DNA of 64,000 nucleotides from Streptomyces sp. V4I8. GTDB lineage: Bacteria > Actinomycetota > Actinomycetes > Streptomycetales > Streptomycetaceae. Each line of letters opens with the position of its first letter. The stretch's first letter is position 1. The translations under genes were made by a program, and so were the position numbers. Location: positions 248,001 through 312,000 of the forward strand of contig NZ_JBGCCN010000002.1 of the NCBI RefSeq assembly GCF_041261225.1, in the 5' to 3' direction. The notes beneath the pieces were generated by a model. The model worked only from the letters and a program-made list of their open reading frames with translations. It was not told the origin of the DNA and made no database searches. This document shows positions 24,271 through 31,629 of the stretch, in pieces.

Positions 24271-24543
24271 GTGTTGGGCGACGCGGGCACCGGCGTCCCG
24301 GGGCTGCGTGTGATCGAGGCGCCTGCGGGCGCATTGGTCAGCTGGACGGCCTCGGACGGGTTCACCTCGCTGGCCTGTGACCAAGCCAGACGTGCGGGGA
24401 GCGACGACAGCATGAGAGTGCTCGTGCAGGCCGCAGTACCAGGGCTGCTGATCCAGCGCGGGCACACCGTCACCGAAGCGTCCCAAGAGGGTGACCTTGT
24501 GGTCCTTGCCGACATGGTCGCGCCGGACCGCGGCGACGGGTAG
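24271..24543 (+). CDS. Possible hypothetical protein or fragment
   Basis: A 90-residue frame from GTG, with coding-like composition: VIEAPAGALVSWTASDGFTS, then LVQAAVPGLLIQRGHTVTEA. No convincing ribosome-binding site is seen and the frame is open further upstream, so this may be the C-terminal remnant of a longer gene. Unrecognised. Confidence 0.3.
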   Translation: MLGDAGTGVPGLRVIEAPAGALVSWTASDGFTSLACDQARRAGSDDSMRVLVQAAVPGLLIQRGHTVTEASQEGDLVVLADMVAPDRGDG

Positions 24544-24642
24544 GTGCGTGAGCCGCCTTGGCGGACCGTACGACGACGGCCGACGTCCCCTGGATCCCCG
24601 CCGGCCCGGCGGAAACCCCGGTTCATGACGCGGAAGCCCGAC

Positions 24643-25530
24643 TCAGGCCGAGGCAGCCCCGCACGCGTCTACCGGAGGCGACAAGGTACGCAGCGCTTCG
24701 CGGAAGTCGGCGACATTGTCGGCGGGCCGGGCAGCGAGCAGTCCGTCCAGGCTCCTCAGTCGGGTGCGGGCGGTCGCGCGCAGTCGGATCGACGGGACCT
24801 GATCGAGGACGTCCAGGGCGCGCTGGGCGGCATCGGCTGGCTGGTCGGATGCCTCGGCCTGGGCGAGCACGAGTGTGGCGGCCGCCCACCCGGGGGTGCC
24901 GGGCGTGCATGCGGCCGCGGAGACTTCGGCGCGCACGGGCCTGGTCGGTGCGTCCCAGGACGAGGTGCGCTTCGGCCTGGTGCAGGGCGAGTTCCGCCTC
25001 GTCGAACCCGAAACGGCCCGGAGCTTCGCCGACCGGATCGGCCTCGAGTTCCGTCAGCACCATGTCCAGAGCAGCGTTCGCCTCCTGGTCGCGGCCCTGC
25101 TGGGCGAGGGTGGGCAACAGAGCCCAGGCGTGCAACTGCGCCCGGACCAGGCCGCCGGGGGCTGCGGCGGCACCGCGTTCTGCGTAGGAGAAGGCGCGGT
25201 CAGGTTGCCGGTGTGGCGGGCCACCATGCTTTACGCTCCGTACGCCCACGCGGCCAGGGCCGTATCGCCGCACCGGTTCGCGGACTCTCTGACCGACGGG
25301 AGCCCAGCATCGGTGGTCATCGGATCTGCCCCTTCCTGCCGGCCGGATGCGGCGACGCCGGCGTCGTGGCGACCGTGCCCGATCACCTCGGCTGTCCATG
25401 CCGACAACTGCCGTACACGTCCCAGCAGTCCCAGTTGCCCGGGCTGGGCTCGGTAGGCGCGGCACAGCATCACCGCGTATTCCTGGCCGGGCCAGTCGTC
25501 CGGGTCGTGTTAATGCCGCGTTGCTGGTGA
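24643..25530 (-). pseudogene. Broken XRE/TPR-type regulator, C-terminal half
   Basis: Three minus-strand pieces read on in different frames. From about 25490: VMLCRAYRAQPGQLGLLGRV. From about 25200: HRQPDRAFSYAERGAAAAPG and ALDMVLTELEADPVGEAPGR. From about 24950: RLRSLDGLLAARPADNVADF to a TGA at 24643. Together they match the helical TPR-like C-terminus of Streptomyces XRE-family regulators. At least two frameshifts separate the parts and the DNA-binding N-terminus is missing. It is non-functional. Confidence 0.6.
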
Positions 25531-25533
25531 TCG

Positions 25534-26145
25534 TCAGCCGTACAGCCACTGCTCCCAGGCTTTGCGGCCGGTCAAGGCGGTGGCGGGGATGCCCAGTTCG
25601 GTCAGCGCGCCGGGGTACACGCGCTCGTAGGCCGTGTTGTAGGCGCTTGCGAGGGCGGCGTCGCCGACCAGCCAGGGCGCGGGGGCGTGGTCGAGGTCGA
25701 GCACGGCGAAGTCGCCTTCGTAGCTGATGCGGCCCTGGAGGAGGCCGCGCTCGAGCAGGGTGCGCCAGCCGTCCCCGACGCGCTCGACCTCGGGCATGCC
25801 CTTGGCGGTGTCGATGACGGAAGCGACGTCGAACCGGCGGGGCGGGATGCGGGCATAGAGCTTCGCGATCATCCAGGGCAGGCCCAAGATCCGAAACAGG
25901 CGTGTGCGATGGGCGCCGCCACTAGAGACGTTGTAGAGCGGTCCGGCCGGCCCGTTGATGACACCGAGGGTTACTGCGGACACCTCAGCAAGGTGGTGGC
26001 GCAGGAACGCGGTGAGCTGCTCGGGCTCGGTGGTGAGCAGTTCGCGGGCGGCGCGGGGTATCCAACTGGGGCCGCGAGACTCCTCGGACCGGTCGAAGTC
26101 GCCCCAGACCTCATCGACGGCCTGCACGATGGCGTCGGTACGCAC
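25534..26145 (-). CDS. Hypothetical protein
   Basis: 203 residues from a GTG (VRTDAIVQAVDEVWGDFDRS); no clear ribosome-binding site, so the true start may be further upstream or lost. It contains WIPRAARELLTTEPEQLTAF, a segment VINGPAGPLYNVSSGGAHRT, and YEGDFAVLDLDHAPAPWLVG. The composition is convincingly coding. No family is recognised. It ends 4 bases from the broken regulator, which may mark an old two-gene unit. Confidence 0.55.
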   Translation of the reverse strand: MRTDAIVQAVDEVWGDFDRSEESRGPSWIPRAARELLTTEPEQLTAFLRHHLAEVSAVTLGVINGPAGPLYNVSSGGAHRTRLFRILGLPWMIAKLYARIPPRRFDVASVIDTAKGMPEVERVGDGWRTLLERGLLQGRISYEGDFAVLDLDHAPAPWLVGDAALASAYNTAYERVYPGALTELGIPATALTGRKAWEQWLYG

Positions 26146-26257
26146 CCAGGCGACACTCTCGCTGGCTGCCCATTCGTGCTCTTGCTGGCGGTTGTAGAGG
26201 CTGAAATGCGGCGACTGCGGTGCATGGGCCTGGAGCTGAGTGGTGGCCGCGGATGGC

Positions 26258-26440
26258 GTCCCGCGACGTGGTGTAGGGGATCAAGACACCGGAACCCGCA
26301 GGCCAGGGACATGGCTCAGCCCGTTCCCGTGTCCAACTCACCTCATCAGCACGCTTCTTGGGCTGCCGCCTCCGCATAGATCGCTATGAGCCTCGAACCG
26401 GAAGGCGTAGCGCTTGATCCCCTACACCACGTCGCGGGAC
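26258..26440. repeat. Perfect 28-bp inverted repeat flanking 127 bases
   Basis: 26258-26285 is the exact reverse complement of 26413-26440 (both contain GATCCCCTACACCACGTCGC or its complement). Similarity stops abruptly on both sides. The 127 bases between hold no gene. It may be the two ends of a deleted insertion sequence or a small palindromic element. Confidence 0.7.
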
Positions 26441-26554
26441 ACGACCGTTGCAGTGTGGCAGCCGGTCTGACACGGGAGCGCGAAGACGAGCCAAGCCTGC
26501 CCATCCTCCGAAAATCCGCTGGGGCAGCCGAGGTTGGCTCTCTAGCCTCGTCTC

Positions 26555-27325
26555 ATGACGTGGAACGAGGACAGCGGCACGGTCAGCCGGGCGTTCGATG
26601 ACTGGAAGCAGAACGACCGGGAGAACCGCGCCTTCCTGCGGCTGTCCACCCAGTGGTCGGACAAGGCCTACCAGCAGACCTGGAACGAGGCTGAGGAGTC
26701 CTTTGCCGCACGCTTCGACCCGTACCGGCACTACGGGGACGAGCACCTCTACATCTTCGAGGACGCAGTCGACGGACTCTGGCCTCACTCCTACGCCTGG
26801 ATCACTGAAGCAACGGCCATGAAGAATGCCGTCACAGCGTTCGAGGTGTACCTGGAGAAGGCGCTGCAGGAAGCCCTCGGGCCGTCCTTCACCAAGGACG
26901 GCAAGGAGCACACCATCAAACTGGCCGCCCCGCCGAGGTTCGAGTCACCGGGCTGGAAGACCTTGGTCACCGCACACAAGGTGCTCGGGACCGACGTCGA
27001 GACCGACGAGGTGACGTGGGCCCGGGAACTGCGACACCTGTTGACGCACCAGAACGGCGAACTGCGCACCGAGGTTGCACTGGAACGGTTCCGGGACCTG
27101 GATGCCGAGCGCGACCAGGACGAGATCAGCCGGGCGCGCATTGGAGGCAAGGTTCCCCTCGGTATTCCGCGCGTACTGAAGATCCTCGACTCTCTCGCCA
27201 CGGTGATTCGGATAGCCGATGAGCCGGCATGGGCCATGTGCTGGTCCCACCCCGGCCGTGAACGCTGGCCGGAGGTCATGTCGAAGCTGTACCGACAGAA
27301 GTGCATCCTCATCGAACCAGTCTGA
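26555..27325 (+). CDS. Hypothetical protein with a HEPN-like RxxxxH motif
   Basis: 256 residues from an ATG. The protein is almost all helical, with ATAMKNAVTAFEVYLEKALQ in the middle. WARELRHLLTHQNGELR at about residues 155-171 fits the R-x4-H signature of HEPN domains, which in many toxin, CRISPR and defence systems form a dimeric ribonuclease. The C-terminal part is a further helical bundle (IPRVLKILDSLATVIRIADE). No nucleotidyltransferase partner is adjacent. HEPN is my reading from motif and fold pattern; it is not confirmed. Confidence 0.6.
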   Translation: MTWNEDSGTVSRAFDDWKQNDRENRAFLRLSTQWSDKAYQQTWNEAEESFAARFDPYRHYGDEHLYIFEDAVDGLWPHSYAWITEATAMKNAVTAFEVYLEKALQEALGPSFTKDGKEHTIKLAAPPRFESPGWKTLVTAHKVLGTDVETDEVTWARELRHLLTHQNGELRTEVALERFRDLDAERDQDEISRARIGGKVPLGIPRVLKILDSLATVIRIADEPAWAMCWSHPGRERWPEVMSKLYRQKCILIEPV

Positions 27326-27442
27326 GAGGGCATTATCGCGCCTCGTGACATCAGCGGCTGGGACGCCCAGTGCTGTTCCCGCTGGCCCCGGGGCGCGTGC
27401 GAAGGGGCGTCGATCTACGCTGAAGGCCAGTAGGAGGTCCCG

Positions 27443-27637
27443 GTGCCGCCCTTCACTTTGCCTGCCCCGCTCGCGCTGACCCGCGCAGCACGGCCGTCCC
27501 CGAGTCGTCGGGCTGGGCGAGCCGAAATTATGGACAGAGTTTCAGGCTGTCCGGTGTCCGAGATCAAAGCCCCGTTTTCGGGACGGCTTAGCGTGCACAC
27601 GCAAAGTTCCTCGTTCACCGGGCAGCTCCTGTCCTGA
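27443..27637 (+). CDS. Doubtful small reading frame
   Basis: 64 residues from a GTG with an excellent GGAGG five bases upstream, directly after a stop codon of another frame. The product (MPPFTLPAPLALTRAARPSP and so on) is low-complexity at first and then Ser-rich. It may be the N-terminal stub of a lost gene. The gap 27326-27664 otherwise holds nothing I recognise. Confidence 0.25.
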   Translation: MPPFTLPAPLALTRAARPSPSRRAGRAEIMDRVSGCPVSEIKAPFSGRLSVHTQSSSFTGQLLS

Positions 27638-27664
27638 TCAATGGCGGCACAGAGCATCGGGTCA

Positions 27665-27931
27665 TCACGGGCTCGAGGAAGAGACCGATGCCTGGGGCGT
27701 GGTCGAGGCCGGACCCGCAGGGTCAGCCGCCGTTGGGTCACCGGGGAACGCCAGTGCTGCGACAAGCAGCGCGCCGACGGCTGCCCCAACCCCGATTGCC
27801 TGCCCCAGGTCGCCCCGCTGCTGCGGTACTCCGGCTGAGGTCCTCTGCTGGCTCCACCTGTAGACGGCGATGCCGACGACCCCGGCGATCACGAGGATCG
27901 CCAAGGCGCTTGTGCTGACCTGTACCGTCAT
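27665..27931 (-). CDS. Small two-helix membrane protein
   Basis: 88 residues from the ATG at 27931, with GGAGGG eight bases upstream. Two hydrophobic segments: TSALAILVIAGVVGIAVYRW (about residues 8-27) and AIGVGAAVGALLVAALAFPG (about 47-66), joined by a polar loop with QQRTSAGVPQQRGD. The tail is Thr/Ser/Pro-rich. Unknown family; typical of the small membrane proteins found on Streptomyces plasmids. Confidence 0.6.
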   Translation of the reverse strand: MTVQVSTSALAILVIAGVVGIAVYRWSQQRTSAGVPQQRGDLGQAIGVGAAVGALLVAALAFPGDPTAADPAGPASTTPQASVSSSSP

Positions 27932-28574
27932 TGTTAGGCCCTCCCATGGGCTGTCGGCCTGCCCGTCGGACCCCGCCAAGAGACGAACGGGCAGGCCATC
28001 TCACTTGCGGAAACACACGAGGCACGGCTCCTCGCTCCATGGATTCGAGATCCCGTCGGGGGAGTTGCGCGGCCGGTGGCGGCGCCACAGAGCGCCTTTT
28101 TGATGCCTGCTTCGAAGCATAAGGAGCAATGGGTGCGCATCCGGTGGCTCACATATGCACAGGGGGGCGCACGGCCGTTTCTGTCGCGTCAGCAATAGAA
28201 AGTTGCTGGTCATGCGGTACGGGCGGCGCGAAGACCATCGTCTCCCTGCGTACGCAGGCGATTGCCTTGGTTTGAGCGGCCCTCAGTTCGGCCTACCGGG
28301 CAAGACTCGACACGGAAGGCCCGGCAGCCATCCTTTCGCGGCGCTCTCTGTCGGCACTGAATTGCACATCACAGTTCTTCACGTCGATCTCGACGGCGAC
28401 CCTAACCTTCCCCGCGGCCTCGGACGGCGGGGCGGTGGTCGATCGTGCGGCGCGAGGGGGCACGCACGCGATCGGATCATGGACCCCGTACGCGTCGCTC
28501 TCTCGCAGGTGGCGCCCGCCCTGCCCACGGGGCCGGGATGGTGCTGGACGATAGCCCGTGGACAACTCAACACG

Positions 28575-29024
28575 CTGAACTTGACAGAGAAGGGCAAGCG
28601 GACCAACGCACCGTACGCTGCTGGCCTTGCCTCGGGCTGGGTGAAGTGGCGGGAGCGCCACACCGCCGAGGCCGTGGTCATCGGGGTGACCGGAGCGACG
28701 CCAGCGGCGCAGGCCCTCGTGCTGGGCCGGCCAGCAGGCGGCCGTATGCGGGCGGTTGGCGTGAGCCTGCCGCTGTCTCAGCCGGTGCGTCTGGCCGTGG
28801 CGCCGCTCCTGCACGCTGCCGGGGAGGAGATGCGTGAGCTGCCCGGCACCGTGGGCGGCTTGCCCGGCGCGGATCCGGTGCACTTCTGGCCGGTCAAGCC
28901 GGAGGTGGTGGTGGAGATCGAGGTTGATCAGCCGCGGTTGGAGTTCGGCCGCTAGCACCGCCCGCGTGTCCGGCGGGTCCGATCCGACCTGAAGCCGGAG
29001 AACCTGCATCCGATTGAGGGGTAG
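28575..29024 (+). pseudogene. C-terminal remnant of an ATP-dependent DNA ligase
   Basis: The plus strand encodes APYAAGLASGWVKWRERHTA, EAVVIGVTGATPAAQALVLG, then VEIEVDQPRLEFGR, a TAG stop, and RRVRSDLKPENLHP. This is the order seen at the end of actinobacterial ATP-dependent ligases (the WVK motif VI region, the OB fold with the G.V.GP...LGR pattern, and R.R.DL.P). The nucleotidyl-transfer domain with KxDG is absent and a stop interrupts the tail. It is a gene remnant. Confidence 0.65.
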
Positions 29025-29051
29025 AGCGCCGTCAACAAGCCCCTGGTGACG

Positions 29052-30020
29052 CTAGACCAGAAGCCGCCGGAGCGTCGGGCTGACCGAGTGTAGCTGGCTC
29101 GAACTGCCCAAATAGCGGCGATAAGACAGCAGTCCTTGATCCTGAAGATCGTTAAGAAACTGCTCCACCACCAGGGGCGGCGTTTCTGTGCGTGCTGCGA
29201 GATCGTCGATGACCGTGCTACCCGTCGGCTGGTCGTTGACAAGCTCGGCGATGACTGCTCGGCGGTGCTCCTCGACTTTTGGCAGTACGGTGGCGATCCC
29301 GGCGCGGTAGCCCTTTCGGGTCAGGTGGTAATCATGGGCGCCACTGGTCCGAAGTGCCACGTCAACGTAGTTCTGCTCGCCGAGCATGTGAAGGCTCTCC
29401 TCCACACGCTCGTCGCTGAGACCGGCATCCTTGGCCCGAGACTTCACCGCATCCCAGTTGAGCAGCATCATCTCGTTGGTCCTGAGCGCTTCCCGGATGG
29501 TTTCAGTGAGCAAGACCGTGTCCGCTGCGTCCAGGCCTGGGGCGACAGCCGCGACCCGGGCATATGCGGGCAAGGGGCCGACAGCCGGCCGCGGGTCGTA
29601 GCCGTGCAGAGTGTCCGCGATCTGCTGCGCGGTGTGCACGACGCCTTCCGGGGTGCGGTCAGCAGTGATCCACACGATGTGTTTCAGGGGAGCGGGCATC
29701 GGTACATCGTCGAGCCGGACTGGAATCAGGAGTGATTCCCCGTTGACTCGGGCCACTGCTGCCGCGTCGAGTTCCTCGCGCACCCAGGGCTTGTTCACCG
29801 AATACTGCGAGACGACCGCCACTACGGCGTTGGTCATCGCGATGCCCTCATCGAACAGGCGTCGTACAAGGCTGTCCCCGGGACGGATTTCCCACTTGTC
29901 GAGCCATGCTGCCACCCCGCGACTGCGGAGTTCGTGAGCGAGGGGCTCGACAAAGTCGGGCTTGTCCTCCGTGGCGTGGGAGAGGAATGCCCCGGGCGGC
30001 TCCGCATCGACAGGCTCCAT
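29052..30020 (-). CDS. TIR-domain protein with C-terminal winged-helix region
   Basis: 322 residues. Residues 10-140 form a TIR domain: AFLSHATEDKPDFVEPLAHE, AAWLDKWEIRPGDSL (candidate catalytic Glu 44 of NAD-cleaving TIRs), VVAVVSQYSVNKPWVREELD and IPVRLDDVPMPAPLKHIVW. The C-terminal half contains two winged-helix-like segments (LLNWDAVKSRAKDAGLSDER; VIDDLAARTETPPLVVEQFL). Bacterial TIR proteins are common anti-phage effectors that deplete NAD or make signalling nucleotides. No partner gene is adjacent on the same strand. A defence role is inferred from the family. It is divergent from the toxin-antitoxin pair. Confidence 0.85.
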   Translation of the reverse strand: MEPVDAEPPGAFLSHATEDKPDFVEPLAHELRSRGVAAWLDKWEIRPGDSLVRRLFDEGIAMTNAVVAVVSQYSVNKPWVREELDAAAVARVNGESLLIPVRLDDVPMPAPLKHIVWITADRTPEGVVHTAQQIADTLHGYDPRPAVGPLPAYARVAAVAPGLDAADTVLLTETIREALRTNEMMLLNWDAVKSRAKDAGLSDERVEESLHMLGEQNYVDVALRTSGAHDYHLTRKGYRAGIATVLPKVEEHRRAVIAELVNDQPTGSTVIDDLAARTETPPLVVEQFLNDLQDQGLLSYRRYLGSSSQLHSVSPTLRRLLV

Positions 30021-30144
30021 GTGTCCAGGATGCGCCTTGCAGTCGTATGCGCGTGGAGGATCGCAGAGGCAGTGCGACCATTGGGTACCACGGCGAGAAG
30101 TAGCGGACGGATACGGCGAATCTCAAGTGGCTCCCTGATAGGTA

Positions 30145-30165
30145 TTCGCGAAGGTACCCATGGGT
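30145..30165. promoter_or_regulatory. Palindromes upstream of the toxin-antitoxin pair
   Basis: TTCGCGAA (30145-30152) and ACCCATGGGT (30156-30165) are adjacent perfect palindromes just before the antitoxin ATG at 30179. Such sites are typical of antitoxin autoregulation. They lie between divergent genes, so they could also affect the TIR gene. Confidence 0.5.
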
Positions 30166-30178
30166 GCATACTCGGGGT

Positions 30179-30430
30179 ATGGCTGACACCACCGTGAAGG
30201 TCGACTCCGAGACCAGGGACCGGTTCGCTGCGGTCGCCGCAGCCCGCGGGCAGAGCGTGCGCGCCTACCTGGCTGAGTTGGCCATAGAGGAAGAAAACCA
30301 GATCAAGCTGAGCAAGGCGACGGCCGTGTTCCGCGAAATCATCGCCCGACCTGGCCTGGCCGAGGCGTTCGACGAGGCCTTCCCCGACGACGCCCCAACA
30401 CGGCGAAACACCGCGGGGCGGGCGGCCTGA
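30179..30430 (+). CDS. Antitoxin of a Doc-like system
   Basis: 83 residues. It starts MADTTVKVDSETRDRFAAVA and continues with RGQSVRAYLAELA, a ribbon-helix-helix pattern for DNA binding. The C-terminal half is acidic and probably flexible (AEAFDEAFPDDAPTRRN), as expected for a toxin-neutralising tail. It ends four bases before the toxin gene, and upstream palindromes are probable operators. Pairing with the Doc-like gene matches a known Streptomyces toxin-antitoxin arrangement. Confidence 0.8.
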   Translation: MADTTVKVDSETRDRFAAVAAARGQSVRAYLAELAIEEENQIKLSKATAVFREIIARPGLAEAFDEAFPDDAPTRRNTAGRAA

Positions 30431-30433
30431 CCC

Positions 30434-30814
30434 TTGGAACTGCATATCGACATTCGGTGGCTCCTCGACCGACAGGAGGAACTGCTCGGCAAGGAACTCG
30501 GGGTCCGGGACTACTCGGGCCTGGTGGCCGCTGTCGCTCGGCACCGGGTGAACACACCACAGCTGGACATGGGCGAGCCCGACGCCTACTGGCGGGCCGC
30601 CGCCCTGCTTGAGCAACTGGTCCTACTGCGCCCGCTGCCGGCCCGCAACGCGTACTACGCCTACGGCGTGGCGGTGGCGTACATCCGGGCCTCCGGGGAG
30701 GAGATCGACGACTCCTTCGAGCTGTGGCGGGATCTGATCACCGATATCCGCGCGCTGCGGCTCACGGTCTACGACATCGCCGACCGTCTGCGCTCCTGGC
30801 ATACCATCGGGTGA
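30434..30814 (+). CDS. Fic/Doc-family toxin component with degenerate Fic motif
   Basis: 126 residues from a TTG. The N-terminus (ELHIDIRWLLDRQEELLGKE) and the ordering of helices match Doc toxins. The position of the Doc/Fic active-site motif (H-x-F-x-D/E-G-N-x-R) reads LLRPLPARNAYYAYGVAVAY, so the catalytic His and the Gly-Asn pair are replaced. Doc phosphorylates EF-Tu; this variant may be inactive or use other chemistry. This degenerate form is nevertheless conserved in Streptomyces, as far as I can recall. It is translated right after its antitoxin. Confidence 0.75.
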   Translation: MELHIDIRWLLDRQEELLGKELGVRDYSGLVAAVARHRVNTPQLDMGEPDAYWRAAALLEQLVLLRPLPARNAYYAYGVAVAYIRASGEEIDDSFELWRDLITDIRALRLTVYDIADRLRSWHTIG

Positions 30815-31629
30815 AACGTACGGGCAGGGCAGGCCCGGGCGGCCGGCGTCCGCCCCGAGGCATTCGGGTGCGATAGCGGCCAACGAACCGTCCTGACAGT
30901 AGACGCGCGATGCCCGGCCTGACAGCTCAGGCCGGGCATCGCGCGTCCCGCGTTGTACGAGTCGACTCCGACCTTCTCCTTCGCGCGCCGCTGAACCCAC
31001 TCCGGGGCGGCTGCTCCGCAAGGTCGCTCTCGAACGAGCACGCGTGCGCACCATCACCCTGCGCGCCTCCGCACTGAGCCCAGCAGCCGACGCACACCAC
31101 CAGCTCCTCCTCGACGCCAGCGACGAAAGCCCGCCATCTTGAGAAGGCGGCCGACACCGCCCGCTCCCGCTTCGGACCCGACGCCGTCTTCCTGGCCTCC
31201 CTGGCCCCCTCACCCTGAACCGCCGGCGCCCGCACCCTGCGAACACCCCTTCTCGGCACTCGGGCAAGCCCCTCGCCCCTACGATGCGGTGGTGCGGAAC
31301 ACCAAAGCGTTCAAAGAAGCCGTCGCCGAGACCCTCGCCGAACTGGCCCGTCGGGGCGTGACCCTCACCCCCGCGACGGTGGAGGACACCATCGAGCGCA
31401 ACGTCCAGGCGGTGGCCGCCCAACTCGGCATCCAGGTGCGATCCGCCTGGCGGTACTTCGACGCTGCAGCCCTCGCCGACACCGTCGCCCAGAGCGTGCG
31501 GGAGTTCGAAGACAGCAGCCCCGACGTCGAGGTCGGGCAGGCGCCTATGCCGCCGCGGGACAACCCCGAACTGGCCCTGATCCTCGCCGGCGTGCCGGAC
31601 GCCCTGGCCCAAACCGGCGGAGACCTGTA

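Noticed and set aside
28001..28213. Small minus-strand frame ending NPWSEEPCLVCFRK
   Set aside because: A CxxC motif and plausible end, but no start with a ribosome-binding site and no recognisable partner half of a zinc finger; left out as unsupported.
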